A stretch of DNA of 64,000 nt from Flavobacterium lotistagni (GCF_011392125.1 NZ_JAAJBU010000010.1:1-64000); one strand, 5' to 3'. Shown: positions 37,282 through 47,218, numbered from the stretch's first letter. The notes: generated by a model from the letters alone, not told the origin. Made by a program: numbers and translations.

Positions 37282-37719
37282 ATGGAAATTAAAGAACTCA
37301 CATCAATTGAAGAAATGCTAGAGCAATTGCAGCTGTTGCAGTTTTTGTATCCGGAGCTCACTCACGAAAAATACAAAAGCTACCTTGAGCAGATGCTGCC
37401 ACACCGTTATACACAAATTGTTGTTTCAAGAGGGAAACAAAGGATAGGCCTTACCGGCTGTTGGTCGGGCACCAAACTCTGGACTGGTCCGTATCTGGAA
37501 ATCGACAATTTCATCGTGCATCCCGAGCACCGTCGAAAAGGAGTCGGAAAAATGCTCACCGATTATGTTCAACAGAAAGCGCTCCATAGCGGCTGCGTTG
37601 CCATCGTTCTGGACGCGTTCACACAAAACTTCAAGGCGCACCGATTCTATTACAATGAAGGTTTCAGCCCGAAAGGATTCCATTTCGTCAAGGTCCTCGA
37701 TAAAGAACGGCTTACCTAA
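37282..37719 (+). CDS. GNAT-family N-acetyltransferase
   Basis: 145 residues. The acetyl-CoA-binding motif A is clear: IDNFIVHPEHRRKGVGKMLT, followed by the C-terminal RFYYNEGFSPKGFHFVK. Substrate unknown. Cytoplasmic. It stands alone after the atp terminator, with a probable -7 box of its own. Confidence 0.88.
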   Translation: MEIKELTSIEEMLEQLQLLQFLYPELTHEKYKSYLEQMLPHRYTQIVVSRGKQRIGLTGCWSGTKLWTGPYLEIDNFIVHPEHRRKGVGKMLTDYVQQKALHSGCVAIVLDAFTQNFKAHRFYYNEGFSPKGFHFVKVLDKERLT

Positions 37720-37743
37720 GGCACTTCCAAGCAAACAAATCCC

Positions 37744-37751
37744 TATTTTTG
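37744..37751 (+). promoter_or_regulatory. -7 box of the second flippase gene
   Basis: TATTTTTG, an exact TAnnTTTG match, 28 bp before the TTG start at 37780. A -33 element is not clear. Confidence 0.4.
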
Positions 37752-37779
37752 TTTCGATCAATTCAAAAAAGCAGACTAC

Positions 37780-39240
37780 TTGAGCCTTTACAAAAACCTT
37801 TTCAAACAAACCGCGATTTACGGGCTGGCAACAGTATTCCCGCGGATGATTAGTTTTTTTCTCGTACCGCTCTACACCGAAATGCTGCCCAAGGAAGAAT
37901 ACGGAAAAGTCACCGTGATTTTCTCGTACATGATTTTCTTCAATGTGATCTTGGCGTATGGTATGGAGACGGCGTTCTTCCGCTTCTACAACAAAGAAAG
38001 CGACAAGCAGAACGTGGTCCAGACGGCGATGGTTTCTATTTTCTTCTCGACGATATTGTTTCTGATTCCTGCCTTGCTTTTCAGGCAAACTTTAGCTGAT
38101 TATTCCGAAATCGATTTGCAGTATGTCAACTATACGATTTGGATTCTCGCGCTCGATGCGTTGGTGGTCATTCCGTTCTCGAAACTGCGCGCCAACCAAC
38201 GACCGATGCGGTATGCGCTGATCAAAATGGGCAACGTGACGGTTAATTTGTTGCTGAACCTGTTCTTCTTGATTGGCCTGCCGAAACTGGCGCAACCCGG
38301 AAATTTTCTTAGTACGATCTATTTCGAGGATTTTCAGATCGGCTATATTTTCCTCTCGAATATTATCTCCAGCTTCTTAACTTTTGTGGTGCTTTGCCCG
38401 GATTATTTCAAGGTGAAATGGAAACTGGATTTTGCACTCTGGAAACGCATGATGCGCTACGGATTACCCATTCTGGTGGCCGGGATTGCGTTTGCGATCA
38501 ACGAACAATTCGATAAAATTTTATTAGGCAAACTTTTGCCCGACAGCATCGCCGATTCGGAAGTCGGGATTTATTCGGCCTGCTACAAACTCGGGCTGTT
38601 CATGGTGTTGTTCCGCACGGCTTATACACTTGGCATCGAGCCGTTTTTTTTCAGCCATGCCGATAAGGAAAACGCCACGCAAACTTACGCCACGGTCACC
38701 AAATATTTTGTCATTTTCGGCTCGTTCATCATGCTCGGCGTCATCGTCTTTGCCGATCTGTTCAAAATGCTCATGATCCGCGACAGCTCCTATTGGGAAG
38801 CCATGAAAGTCGTCCCGCTAATCATTTTGGCCAATTTCTTTTTGGGCATTTACACCAATTTGTCGGTATGGTACAAACTCATCGATAAAACCCATATCGG
38901 CGCCATCATTTCGATTATTGGAGCAGCGGTAACTTTAGCTCTAAATTTCATTTTAATTCCTAAATACAGTTACACCGGTTCGGCCATCGCGACCATTGCG
39001 GCATACGGAAGCATGATGCTCATTTCGTATTTCATGGGCCAGAAAGCCTTTCCGATTCCGTACGATATGAAAAAAATCGGCGGTTATTTGGGCTTGTCGA
39101 TCGCGTTTTCGGTCGTTTCGTTCTATTATTTCCGCGAGAATTATTTTGTCGGCGTGGCGCTGCTGCTCGTCTTTTTATATTTCATCTATCACAACGAAAA
39201 AGATACGCTGCTCAGGATTTTGAACCGTAAGAAAAATTAG
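37780..39240 (+). CDS. Polysaccharide biosynthesis flippase (MOP superfamily)
   Basis: 486 residues from TTG 37780. About 14 membrane helices; N-terminus SLYKNLFKQTAIYGLATVFPRMISFFLVPLYT is typical of RfbX/MurJ-like exporters in flavobacteria. Longer than, and distinct from, the flippase in the polysaccharide locus (9594-10799). It sits before dut, away from sugar genes, so it is more likely a housekeeping exporter; substrate unknown. Its stop codon abuts a copy of the dispersed element. Confidence 0.83.
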   Translation: MSLYKNLFKQTAIYGLATVFPRMISFFLVPLYTEMLPKEEYGKVTVIFSYMIFFNVILAYGMETAFFRFYNKESDKQNVVQTAMVSIFFSTILFLIPALLFRQTLADYSEIDLQYVNYTIWILALDALVVIPFSKLRANQRPMRYALIKMGNVTVNLLLNLFFLIGLPKLAQPGNFLSTIYFEDFQIGYIFLSNIISSFLTFVVLCPDYFKVKWKLDFALWKRMMRYGLPILVAGIAFAINEQFDKILLGKLLPDSIADSEVGIYSACYKLGLFMVLFRTAYTLGIEPFFFSHADKENATQTYATVTKYFVIFGSFIMLGVIVFADLFKMLMIRDSSYWEAMKVVPLIILANFFLGIYTNLSVWYKLIDKTHIGAIISIIGAAVTLALNFILIPKYSYTGSAIATIAAYGSMMLISYFMGQKAFPIPYDMKKIGGYLGLSIAFSVVSFYYFRENYFVGVALLLVFLYFIYHNEKDTLLRILNRKKN

Positions 39241-39323
39241 AAGCTGTTTCCGGCTATCCGCTCTATCTTTTCATCCTGAAAGCGTTCAGCATGAAAAGGA
39301 TGCCGCTGCTATCCGGGCTAGGA
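39240..39323 (-). ncRNA. Dispersed structured element, copy 3
   Basis: Minus-strand copy starting at the flippase stop. It is the most diverged copy and the most informative: the outer pair CCTG/CAGG of the other copies is CCGG/CCGG here, and the central hairpin is replaced by CTTTTCAT/ATGAAAAG with an inner CTGAA/TTCAG stem. Octamer-type repeats follow at 39345-39379. Confidence 0.55.
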
Positions 39324-39344
39324 CTATTCGTTCACCAACACAAA

Positions 39345-39379
39345 CTCAGGCACTAAGGCACTTTTAAACTCAGGCACTC
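39345..39379. repeat. Octamer relics (GGCACTAA type) before dut
   Basis: CTCAGGCACTAAGGCACTTTTAAACTCAGGCACT-type sequence, a degenerate form of the array at 23731-23815, ends 6 bp before the dut ATG. It therefore forms much of the dut leader. Confidence 0.7.
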
Positions 39380-39385
39380 AAAAAA

Positions 39386-39820
39386 ATGAAAATCAACATC
39401 ATCAACCAATCTTCGCACGCGCTGCCCAACTACGAAACCATCGCCTCAGCCGGCATGGATTTGCGTGCCAACCTTACCGAATCCATCACCTTGAATCCGC
39501 TTGAAAGGGCCATCGTCAAAACCGGATTGTTCATCGAACTTCCGATCGGTTATGAAGCCCAAGTGCGCCCCAGAAGCGGGCTGGCGGCCAAAAAAGGAAT
39601 CACCGTACTGAATTCTCCCGGAACCGTAGATGCCGATTACCGTGGCGAAATCGGAGTAATCTTAGTCAACCTTTCCAACGAACCTTTTGTGGTGGAAAAT
39701 GGCGAACGCATCGCCCAACTCGTTATAGCAAAACACGAGCGCGCCGAATGGGTAGAAGTAGAAACTTTGTCTGAAACCTCGCGTGGTGCCGGTGGCTTTG
39801 GAAGTACAGGAGTGAAGTAG
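39386..39820 (+). CDS. dut: dUTP diphosphatase
   Basis: 144 residues, trimeric dUTPase family. Hydrolyses dUTP to dUMP and PPi. Visible motifs: [48 protein letters not shown] and the C-terminal P-loop-like [10 protein letters not shown]. Normal length and complete. Convergent with mfd; a hairpin-forming repeat lies between them. Confidence 0.96.
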   Translation: MKINIINQSSHALPNYETIASAGMDLRANLTESITLNPLERAIVKTGLFIELPIGYEAQVRPRSGLAAKKGITVLNSPGTVDADYRGEIGVILVNLSNEPFVVENGERIAQLVIAKHERAEWVEVETLSETSRGAGGFGSTGVK

Positions 39821-39846
39821 TTCTTAAACTGTCGATTTCGATGAAC

Positions 39847-39914
39847 TTTGCGTCTCTGCGCCGTTGCTAGAAAACCTTTTTTATAATCTCGCAAAGGCGC
39901 AAAGGCGCAAAAAG
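39847..39914. repeat. GC-rich inverted repeat between dut and mfd
   Basis: CTTTGCGTCTCTGCGCC (39847-39863) faces GGCGCAAAGGCGCAAAG (about 39896-39912): 12 of 17 pairs, with mismatches in the middle. It sits between two converging 3' ends, so a bidirectional terminator is plausible; tandem CGCAAAGG words suggest simple-repeat growth. Confidence 0.45.
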
Positions 39915-39923
39915 CAAGGGTAT

Positions 39924-42900
39924 TTATTCTTCCATCAACTCCAAAAGCTCCAAAGCCTTCCGAATGGATTTTACGTGCTCGAAAGTTAATAGCAACCGCA
40001 AACCGTTAGGGGTTTGTTTTTCTTTCATGCGGCACAGTTGCGAATGTTTCTGCACAAATTGCAACACCTTGTGGAATTGTGCCGAAGTATAATAATCACT
40101 CTGTTGGTCTGAGACGAAATATCCAATCATTTTGTCTTGTTTCATCACGAGTTTTTCAATGCCGACCTTTGAGGCAATCCATTTGATCTTGATGCTGTTC
40201 AGAAGCGAAACTGCCGGCTTAGGCAATGGCCCGAAACGGTCGATGAGTTTGGTTTCATATGCTTTGAGCTCGTCTTCGGTTTTAATCAAACTGAGCTCGT
40301 TATACAAATTCAAACGCTCCGAAATATTGTTAATGTATTCGTCGGGGAACAACAATTCAAAATCGGTGTCGATCTGTAAATCCTTGACGTATTCTTTTTC
40401 AGGCATATCTTCCGATTCATACAGATCTTTGAACTCGTTTTCTTTAAGTTCTTCGATCGCTTCGTTCATGATTTTCTGATACGTTTCAAAGCCAATCTCA
40501 TTAATAAAACCGCTTTGTTCTCCGCCGAGTAAATCCCCGGCGCCGCGAATCTCCAAATCCTTCATCGCGATATTGAACCCGCTGCCGAGTTCGCTGTATT
40601 GTTCCAAAGCCTGAATTCGTTTGCGCGCATCGTCGGTCATCATCGAATACGGCGGGCAGATGAAATAACAGAACGCCTTTTTGTTACTTCTACCAACACG
40701 GCCGCGCATTTGATGCAGATCCGAAAGTCCGAAATTGTTCGCATTGTTGATGAAAATCGTGTTCGCATTGGGTACGTCCAAACCACTTTCGATAATTGTA
40801 GTAGCTACTAAAACATCGAATTCACCGTTCATAAAGGCGAGCATCAGTTCTTCGAGTTTGGCGCCTTCCATCTGTCCGTGGCCGATTCCGACGCGTGCAT
40901 CCGGAACCAATCTTTGGATCATGCCGGCAACTTCCTTGATATTCTCAATTCGGTTGTTGATAAAGAAAACTTGTCCGTTGCGTTGTATCTCGTAAGAAAT
41001 CGCGTCGCGGATTAACTCTTCGCTAAAAGCCACGACATTGCTTTCAATCGGGTAACGGTTTGGCGGCGGCGTGGTAATGACCGATAAATCCCGCGCAGCC
41101 ATCAGCGAAAACTGTAAAGTCCTCGGAATCGGCGTCGCGGTTAAAGTCAAAGTATCCACATTGGCGGCAATGGTTTTGAGCTTGTCTTTCACGTTCACGC
41201 CAAATTTCTGTTCTTCGTCTACGATAAGCAATCCCAAATCTTTGAAAGCTACATTTTTGTTCACAAGTTGGTGCGTTCCGATGATGATATCGAGTTTGCC
41301 CTCGGCCAAATCCTTGAGTGTCTCGCTTTTTTGCTTGGCGGTCCTGAATCGGTTCAAATAGCTAATGGTGACTGGCATATCTTTTAAACGCTCGGTAAAA
41401 GTGCGAAAATGTTGATAAGCCAGAATCGTCGTCGGCACTAAAACAGCCACTTGTTTTCCATTATCGACAGCTTTAAACGCCGCTCGGATAGCTACTTCTG
41501 TTTTTCCAAATCCGACATCGCCGCAAACCAAACGGTCCATCGGGCGGTCGCTTTCCATATCGGTTTTGACTTCTTGCGTCGCTTTGACCTGATCGGGCGT
41601 GTCTTCGTAAATGAAGGAACTTTCCAACTCCGCTTGCAAATAACTGTCGGGCGCATAACGGTAACCTTTCTCCAATCGACGTTTTGCGTAGAGTTGGATG
41701 AGATTGAAGGCAATATGTTTGACGCGTGCTTTGGTTTTTTGCTTTAACGCTTTCCAAGCTCCGGAACCCAGTTTGTAGATTTTTGGTGGCGCGCCGTCTT
41801 TGCCGTTGTACTTCGAGATTTTGTGCAACGAATGGATGCTCACATACACAATGTCGTTATCGGCGTATACGAGTTTGATGGCTTCTTGTGTCTTGCCTTC
41901 GACCTGAATTTTCTGCAAACCGCCAAACTTCCCGATCCCGTGGTCAATGTGCGTCACATAATCCCCGACCGATAAAGTATTGAGTTCCTTGAGCGTGATG
42001 GTCTGCTTTTTCGAGTAGCCGTTCTTGATGCTGAACTTGTGATAACGTTCAAAAATCTGGTGGTCGGTATAGCAGGCAATTTGGTTTTCTTCATCGATAA
42101 AACCTTGATACAGCGGAAATACTACAGTGTGATATTGCTTACGGATGCTTTCGTGGTTGGCCTGGTCGAGACTTTCAAAAATGTCGTGGAAACGTTTTTC
42201 CTGCGCGCTGCTGCTGCAAAACAAATAATTCTTATAGCCGTTGAAATGGTTATCGCTCAGGTTGTTGAGCAACAAATCGAATTGTTTGTTAAACGACGGT
42301 TGAGGCCGCAGGTGAAATTCGAAAGCTTTGTCTGTTTTAAAAGTCGGGCGGGAACTGAGTTCTGCTACGGTGAAATTCAGTGTTTTTTTCAATAATTCCT
42401 CGCGTTGCAAGAAGATTTTCTCTGGTGCAACGTGACCGATGGTAGCATTGAGGTTCCGGAAAATATCGGTGGCTTTCTCAAACAATTTGTCAATCTTAGA
42501 CAGCAGTAACTCGGTATCCTGAATAAAAACGACTGTGTTTTGCGGGATGTATTCCAGAAAACTCTCGCGGTGCTCTTGAAAAAATTTGTTCTCGACATTT
42601 GGAATGATGGCGATTTTTTTCTGCTTCTCGATGGAAAGTTGGGTTTCCACATCGAAACTTCTGATGCTATCTACTTCATTGCCAAAAAACTCGATGCGGT
42701 ACGGATTGTCGTTCGAGAATGAAAACACGTCGATAATCCCGCCACGCACCGAAAACTCGCCGGGTTCGGTAATGAAATCCACGCGCTTGAATTCGTATTC
42801 GAACAAAACTTCATTAATAAACTCAATCGAAATCTGATCGCCCACGGCCACTTTGAGCGTATTCTTGTCGAGTTCTTTTTTGGTAACGACTTTTTCGAAC

Positions 42901-43283
42901 AAAGCCTCCGGATAAGTCACAATCAGAGCGGGCTTTTGACGCGAATTGATGCGGTTGAGCACCTCGGCACGCAAGAGCACATTGGCGTTGTCGGTTTCTT
43001 CAATCTGATACGGGCGGCGGTAAGAACCGGGATAAAACAGCACGTCTTGTTCGCCAACGAGGCGTTCGAGGTCGTTTAAAAAATACGCGGCTTCTTCCTT
43101 GTCGTTTAAAATCAGTAGAAAAGGCAGCCCGCTATTTTTGAAAAGCGATTGCACCACAAAAGACAATGCTGATCCGATAAGACCACTGAGCTGTATTTTT
43201 TGCCCATGACTTTGCAGGCTACTGCCAATTTGCATGACTTTAGCAGCATTATCGTAGCGTTGAATAAGTGGATTTTGGCTCAA
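39924..43283 (-). CDS. mfd: Transcription-repair coupling factor Mfd
   Basis: 1119 residues from TTG 43283. Order: UvrB-like N-terminal domains (RVDFITEPGEFSVRGGIIDVFSF), CarD-like RNA polymerase-binding domain near 450-510 (YVTHIDHGIGKFGGL), RecG-like translocase with P-loop GDVGFGKTEVAIRA and Walker B DEEQKFGV, helicase C-terminal QMRGRVGRSNKKAF, and C-terminal TRCF domain. It removes RNA polymerase stalled at lesions and recruits UvrA. Close to the E. coli length. The lipoprotein gene upstream on the same strand ends 24 bp before it. Confidence 0.96.
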   Translation of the reverse strand: MSQNPLIQRYDNAAKVMQIGSSLQSHGQKIQLSGLIGSALSFVVQSLFKNSGLPFLLILNDKEEAAYFLNDLERLVGEQDVLFYPGSYRRPYQIEETDNANVLLRAEVLNRINSRQKPALIVTYPEALFEKVVTKKELDKNTLKVAVGDQISIEFINEVLFEYEFKRVDFITEPGEFSVRGGIIDVFSFSNDNPYRIEFFGNEVDSIRSFDVETQLSIEKQKKIAIIPNVENKFFQEHRESFLEYIPQNTVVFIQDTELLLSKIDKLFEKATDIFRNLNATIGHVAPEKIFLQREELLKKTLNFTVAELSSRPTFKTDKAFEFHLRPQPSFNKQFDLLLNNLSDNHFNGYKNYLFCSSSAQEKRFHDIFESLDQANHESIRKQYHTVVFPLYQGFIDEENQIACYTDHQIFERYHKFSIKNGYSKKQTITLKELNTLSVGDYVTHIDHGIGKFGGLQKIQVEGKTQEAIKLVYADNDIVYVSIHSLHKISKYNGKDGAPPKIYKLGSGAWKALKQKTKARVKHIAFNLIQLYAKRRLEKGYRYAPDSYLQAELESSFIYEDTPDQVKATQEVKTDMESDRPMDRLVCGDVGFGKTEVAIRAAFKAVDNGKQVAVLVPTTILAYQHFRTFTERLKDMPVTISYLNRFRTAKQKSETLKDLAEGKLDIIIGTHQLVNKNVAFKDLGLLIVDEEQKFGVNVKDKLKTIAANVDTLTLTATPIPRTLQFSLMAARDLSVITTPPPNRYPIESNVVAFSEELIRDAISYEIQRNGQVFFINNRIENIKEVAGMIQRLVPDARVGIGHGQMEGAKLEELMLAFMNGEFDVLVATTIIESGLDVPNANTIFINNANNFGLSDLHQMRGRVGRSNKKAFCYFICPPYSMMTDDARKRIQALEQYSELGSGFNIAMKDLEIRGAGDLLGGEQSGFINEIGFETYQKIMNEAIEELKENEFKDLYESEDMPEKEYVKDLQIDTDFELLFPDEYINNISERLNLYNELSLIKTEDELKAYETKLIDRFGPLPKPAVSLLNSIKIKWIASKVGIEKLVMKQDKMIGYFVSDQQSDYYTSAQFHKVLQFVQKHSQLCRMKEKQTPNGLRLLLTFEHVKSIRKALELLELMEE

Positions 43284-43307
43284 ACAAAAAGAATTAGCAG
43301 ATTGGGT

Positions 43308-43874
43308 TTAATTGGCAATAGCGCGCGTGGTATCGAGCATTCGAATCATATCGGATTCGCCTTCTTCCATCGGAATTTGGTTCTTGCGCACAATTTCGTC
43401 GAGTTGGCGATAAAGCGACACCATTTCCTGATCAACCTCGGCCACTAGCGAAATGATTTTTTGTTCAGGAATCGCATCGAGATGAATATACAAATTGATT
43501 GAATTGACCTTGGTCAGCAAAGCAGTGATACGACTTTTGACTTGAGGCTTATCGAAAGTAGGTGGAATATTTTGGTATAAAGCCAACGCTTTTTTCGAAA
43601 GGTCTTTGGATTTTTTTTGGAAGGCTCCGATGGAACTTTTTGGGGTTTGCAGCAGTTCGTCATTGAATTCGCGAAGTTCTTTCCAATTTTGCACCAAGGC
43701 TTGCGTTTGCGGACTCATCGACGGACGCGTAAAACGCCAACCTTTGCTGATTTTGGTAAAAATGAGCGCTTTGGCCTGAGCGTCTTTTCGTTGTAAAGCC
43801 ATTTGTTGCTCGTCGTTTTTCTGACACGAGAACAAGACTAATGATAACAACAAAGCAAAAAAAGATTTAATCAT
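43308..43874 (-). CDS. Hypothetical lipoprotein
   Basis: 188 residues. Lipoprotein signal MIKSFFALLLSLVLFSC (Cys17), then a helical charged protein without a family I recognise (GWRFTRPSMSPQTQALVQNW, two long amphipathic helices). It is 24 bp upstream of mfd on the same strand and may be cotranscribed, but a functional link is not evident. Confidence 0.7.
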   Translation of the reverse strand: MIKSFFALLLSLVLFSCQKNDEQQMALQRKDAQAKALIFTKISKGWRFTRPSMSPQTQALVQNWKELREFNDELLQTPKSSIGAFQKKSKDLSKKALALYQNIPPTFDKPQVKSRITALLTKVNSINLYIHLDAIPEQKIISLVAEVDQEMVSLYRQLDEIVRKNQIPMEEGESDMIRMLDTTRAIAN

Positions 43875-44001
43875 AGCAATATAGCGTTGGGCGACAAAGT
43901 TACAAAGGTAGGTCGAAAGTTGAAAGGCATCGGCAGTTTAACATCAAATTTGATTTTACGCCAAAACCACCTACAATTACTACTGCTTTGGCTGGTTTTT
44001 G

Positions 44002-44009
44002 TATCTTTA
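44002..44009 (+). promoter_or_regulatory. -7 box of the threonine dehydrogenase gene
   Basis: TATCTTTA (7 of 8) lies 20 bp before the ATG at 44030. The leader CCGCACAAACAACAGCACA is nearly pure A/C. Confidence 0.4.
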
Positions 44010-44029
44010 TCCGCACAAACAACAGCACA

Positions 44030-44974
44030 ATGAATCCTAAAATCCTGATTATCGGCGCCTGCGGTCAAATTGGTACCGAACTCACTCACAAGCTCAGAGC
44101 CATTTACGGCACTGAAAACGTCATCGCCTCAGACATCCGAAAAATGAATACCGATGTGGTGCATTCTGGTCCGTTCGAAGTCGTGAATGCACTTGATTTC
44201 AACCAAATTGAACATCTGGTCGAAGTACACCAAATCACCGATGTATATTTAATGGCGGCTTTACTATCTGCCACCGCTGAGAAGAATCCGGCGTTTGCTT
44301 GGGATTTGAACATGAATTCGCTTTTTCACGTACTGAACTTGGCCAAAGCAAAAAAGATCAAAAAGATTTTTTGGCCTTCGAGCATTGCCGTTTTCGGCCC
44401 CACAACGCCAAAGGAAAATACGCCGCAATACACTATTATGGAGCCTTCAACAGTATATGGCATCAGCAAGCAAGCCGGTGAAAGATGGTGCGAATATTAC
44501 CACCATATTTTTGGGGTCGATGTGCGCAGTATCCGTTATCCGGGCCTAATCAGTTGGAGTACGCCGCCCGGCGGAGGCACCACAGATTATGCTGTCGACA
44601 TTTACCACAAAGCTTTAGAGCAAAGCAAGTACGAGTGTTTTCTATCGGCAGAAACTAAAATGCCGATGATGTACATGGATGATGCGATTCGCGCTACGAT
44701 TCAAATCATGCAAGCCGATGCGGAAAAAATTAAAATCCATTCGTCGTATAATTTGGCTGCGATGAGTTTTACCCCAACGCAAATTGCTACGGAAATCAAA
44801 AAACATATTCCTGATTTCGAGATTACTTATCAGCCCGATTTTCGCCAGCAAATAGCAGACAGTTGGCCCGCCAGTATTGACGATACCTCGGCCCGCGAAG
44901 ATTGGGGCTGGAAACACGAGTTTGACCTCGGCTCGATGACCCAAGACATGTTATTGCATTTACGCGAACAATAA
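44030..44974 (+). CDS. Epimerase-type L-threonine 3-dehydrogenase (NAD-dependent)
   Basis: 314 residues from ATG 44030; the frame opens at 43988 but that lies over the promoter. Extended SDR fold: IIGACGQIGTEL nucleotide site, ALLSATAEKNP, WPSSIAVFGP, catalytic YGISK, and LISWSTPPGGGTTDYAVDI. These segments match the epimerase-like threonine dehydrogenases known from Flavobacterium frigidimaris and Cupriavidus, not the zinc-dependent Tdh. It oxidises threonine to 2-amino-3-ketobutyrate. The Kbl lyase that normally follows is not in this window. Confidence 0.83.
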   Translation: MNPKILIIGACGQIGTELTHKLRAIYGTENVIASDIRKMNTDVVHSGPFEVVNALDFNQIEHLVEVHQITDVYLMAALLSATAEKNPAFAWDLNMNSLFHVLNLAKAKKIKKIFWPSSIAVFGPTTPKENTPQYTIMEPSTVYGISKQAGERWCEYYHHIFGVDVRSIRYPGLISWSTPPGGGTTDYAVDIYHKALEQSKYECFLSAETKMPMMYMDDAIRATIQIMQADAEKIKIHSSYNLAAMSFTPTQIATEIKKHIPDFEITYQPDFRQQIADSWPASIDDTSAREDWGWKHEFDLGSMTQDMLLHLREQ

Positions 44975-44977
44975 CAC

Positions 44978-45487
44978 TTATTTCTCTTTTTTGAGTTTTT
45001 GAATTAAAGCCTCTTCAATCGGAGCTTTAATTTTTATTACTGCATTAGTGTTGTCATTCGGGATGGTCATCGACAAGACATAATGCTGGATTTTCCATTC
45101 TTTTCCCAGTTTGACCAAAACGCCCGAGCCACGACAAACTTTCATCCAAGTATCGAGCAATTCATCGAACCATGCGGTTTGGTGGTCGGCGCTGAAATAA
45201 ACATGACGTTCAATAGGCTTGAAATCCCAAGCTTTACCTTTGTTGAAGTAAGGCTTAGCGAAGGCTTCGAACGCTTTTTTGTTCCAGTTTTCGCTAGCGT
45301 CGGTTCCGATGAAAATGGCGTCATCACTCATAGCGCCGAAGTAATTTTGAGCATTGCCTTGGGCTGCGGCTTGATGCCATTGGTTCAGTACAGCATCAAT
45401 TTGGGCTTTGTCTTCGGTCTGACTTCTTGCATTAAAAAAACAACAGAGCGTTAGTAGTGTGAAAATCGAACATAAAAAATTTTTCAT
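44978..45487 (-). CDS. Secreted SnoaL/NTF2-like protein
   Basis: 169 residues with a signal peptide (cleavage after ARSQ near 23). The cone-shaped NTF2-like fold is suggested by DAVLNQWHQAAAQGNAQNYF, DDAIFIGTDASENW and SGVLVKLGKEWKIQHYVLS. Often annotated as DUF4440/SnoaL-like. No catalytic role can be assigned. Convergent with the threonine dehydrogenase, 3 bp apart. Confidence 0.77.
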   Translation of the reverse strand: MKNFLCSIFTLLTLCCFFNARSQTEDKAQIDAVLNQWHQAAAQGNAQNYFGAMSDDAIFIGTDASENWNKKAFEAFAKPYFNKGKAWDFKPIERHVYFSADHQTAWFDELLDTWMKVCRGSGVLVKLGKEWKIQHYVLSMTIPNDNTNAVIKIKAPIEEALIQKLKKEK

Positions 45488-45601
45488 AATGTGGGTTTTT
45501 CAGATTCCATAAATGTAACTAAATTTTAAAAAGTTTTCTTTAAATTCTCATAGTGAAGTTATTTGGGTTTGTGTACTTTTATATCGCTAAAAACGGCGTA
45601 T

Positions 45602-47176
45602 ATGAAAAAGTTGAGGTGGCTGATTTTACTCTTGTTCGGACTGTCCCTATTGGTGGTAGCCTGTAAAAAAGACCACAATGCAGAAGCTGCTTCGGAGAAT
45701 GAAGTCTCAACCGAGGATAACCAAACCGGTTTCAATCAAGCCACAATTACCAAGTTCTTTAAGCAATACCCAGATTTTAAAAAATATGAATCGCGACTTT
45801 TGACCTTATACCAGAAGAAAGCTTGGAAGCCGATTTGGTATGAAAACAACCAACTCAATCAACTCGCGGGCTTGCTTCAAGGCAAAGTGCATTCCATTGA
45901 AGAAGAAGGTATTCTGCCGCCGGTGCCTTACCAGAAAGCGTTTGATGCGGTTTTGGATCAAAAGGTTACCCCAGCACCCAACCCTGTAAATGATTTTCTG
46001 ATTTCGGCCATGTATTTTTATTATACCGATAAGGTTTTTCACGGATTTGATGTCAAAACACGGCAATCATTGGGCTGGTATTTACCGCGAAAGACCAACT
46101 CTTATATTGATTATCTGGATTCTTTAAAGGCCAATCCCAAAAGGTTAGAACATGACGATCAAGAAATGTTTGTGCAGTATTATCGGTTGAAATCAGCCTT
46201 GCAACGTTATCGGGAAATGGAAAAAAAATCCGATTGGGACAGCATTCCCTTCGATCTAAAAATGAAGCCGCTGGTAGTAGGAGATACCTCGGATATTATC
46301 CCCAAAATCAGAAAACGCCTTTTCGCTTTGGAAAACAAGAGCACCGATTCAGACAGTAAAGTCTATGACCCTAAAATGGCCCAAGCCGTTGTAAAATATA
46401 AAAGCAGTCTCGGACTGGTGCCGTCAAAGAAAATTTCGGCTATCATGCTCGCCGCACTTAACGTTCCAATTTCCGAAAAAATCAAAACCATCATTCTAAA
46501 TATGGAACGCTGCCGCTGGATTCCGAGTGATATTACCCGAGCCGAGCAGTATATCGTCATCAACATTCCTTCCTACCAACTCACTTATATCAAGAAAGGC
46601 GAACCGGTTTTACAATCTAATGTTGTGGTGGGAAAAGTCATGAATCCAACCGTGATTTTTTCAGGCGAGATGAAGTATATTGTTTTCAGCCCGTATTGGA
46701 ATGTGCCTAGAAGTATCGTCGAAAAAGAAATCAAACCGGCTTTAGAGAAGAATCAAAATTACCTCCAAGAACACAATATGGAACGTGTCAACGGAAGAAT
46801 TCGTCAAAAACCCGGGCCGAATAATTCTCTGGGGTTGGTGAAATTTCTTTTTCCGAATCCGAATAATATTTATCTTCACGACTCACCAGCCAAAAGCTTG
46901 TTTGAACGTTCTCGTCGCGCTTTTAGTCATGGTTGCGTCCGCGTTCAAAAACCACTCGAACTCGCACAAACGATTCTAGAAGACGATGAGAAATGGACAC
47001 CTGAAAAAGTCGATTCGATCATGCATGGCGGAAAAGAAACTTGGTATACACTCAAGCAAAAAATTCCTGTTTACATTGGTTATTTGACCACATGGGTTGA
47101 TGATGCTGGAGAAATTCATTTTTATGATGACATATACAAACGCGACAGGCCACTAGCCAATAAGCTTTTCAAATAA
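45602..47176 (+). CDS. L,D-transpeptidase, YcbB-like lipoprotein
   Basis: 524 residues from ATG 45602, the start that gives a lipoprotein signal (VVAC, Cys21). A scaffold domain (about 55-230), a peptidoglycan-binding-like domain (VGDTSDIIPKIRKRLFALEN ... VVKYKSSLGL) and a C-terminal YkuD domain with catalytic SHGCVRVQKP (Cys after HG) and the upstream IYLHDSP His. Forms 3-3 cross-links in peptidoglycan from the periplasmic side. Layout matches large E. coli LdtD-type enzymes. Confidence 0.9.
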   Translation: MKKLRWLILLLFGLSLLVVACKKDHNAEAASENEVSTEDNQTGFNQATITKFFKQYPDFKKYESRLLTLYQKKAWKPIWYENNQLNQLAGLLQGKVHSIEEEGILPPVPYQKAFDAVLDQKVTPAPNPVNDFLISAMYFYYTDKVFHGFDVKTRQSLGWYLPRKTNSYIDYLDSLKANPKRLEHDDQEMFVQYYRLKSALQRYREMEKKSDWDSIPFDLKMKPLVVGDTSDIIPKIRKRLFALENKSTDSDSKVYDPKMAQAVVKYKSSLGLVPSKKISAIMLAALNVPISEKIKTIILNMERCRWIPSDITRAEQYIVINIPSYQLTYIKKGEPVLQSNVVVGKVMNPTVIFSGEMKYIVFSPYWNVPRSIVEKEIKPALEKNQNYLQEHNMERVNGRIRQKPGPNNSLGLVKFLFPNPNNIYLHDSPAKSLFERSRRAFSHGCVRVQKPLELAQTILEDDEKWTPEKVDSIMHGGKETWYTLKQKIPVYIGYLTTWVDDAGEIHFYDDIYKRDRPLANKLFK

Positions 47177-47218
47177 AACAACACTTATTATTAATAACAA
47201 TCACTAAAATTACAAACT

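Noticed and set aside
41451..41757. Overlapping open frames of up to 98 codons within mfd, on both strands
   Set aside because: They lie inside the conserved Mfd helicase core and show no independent coding signals.
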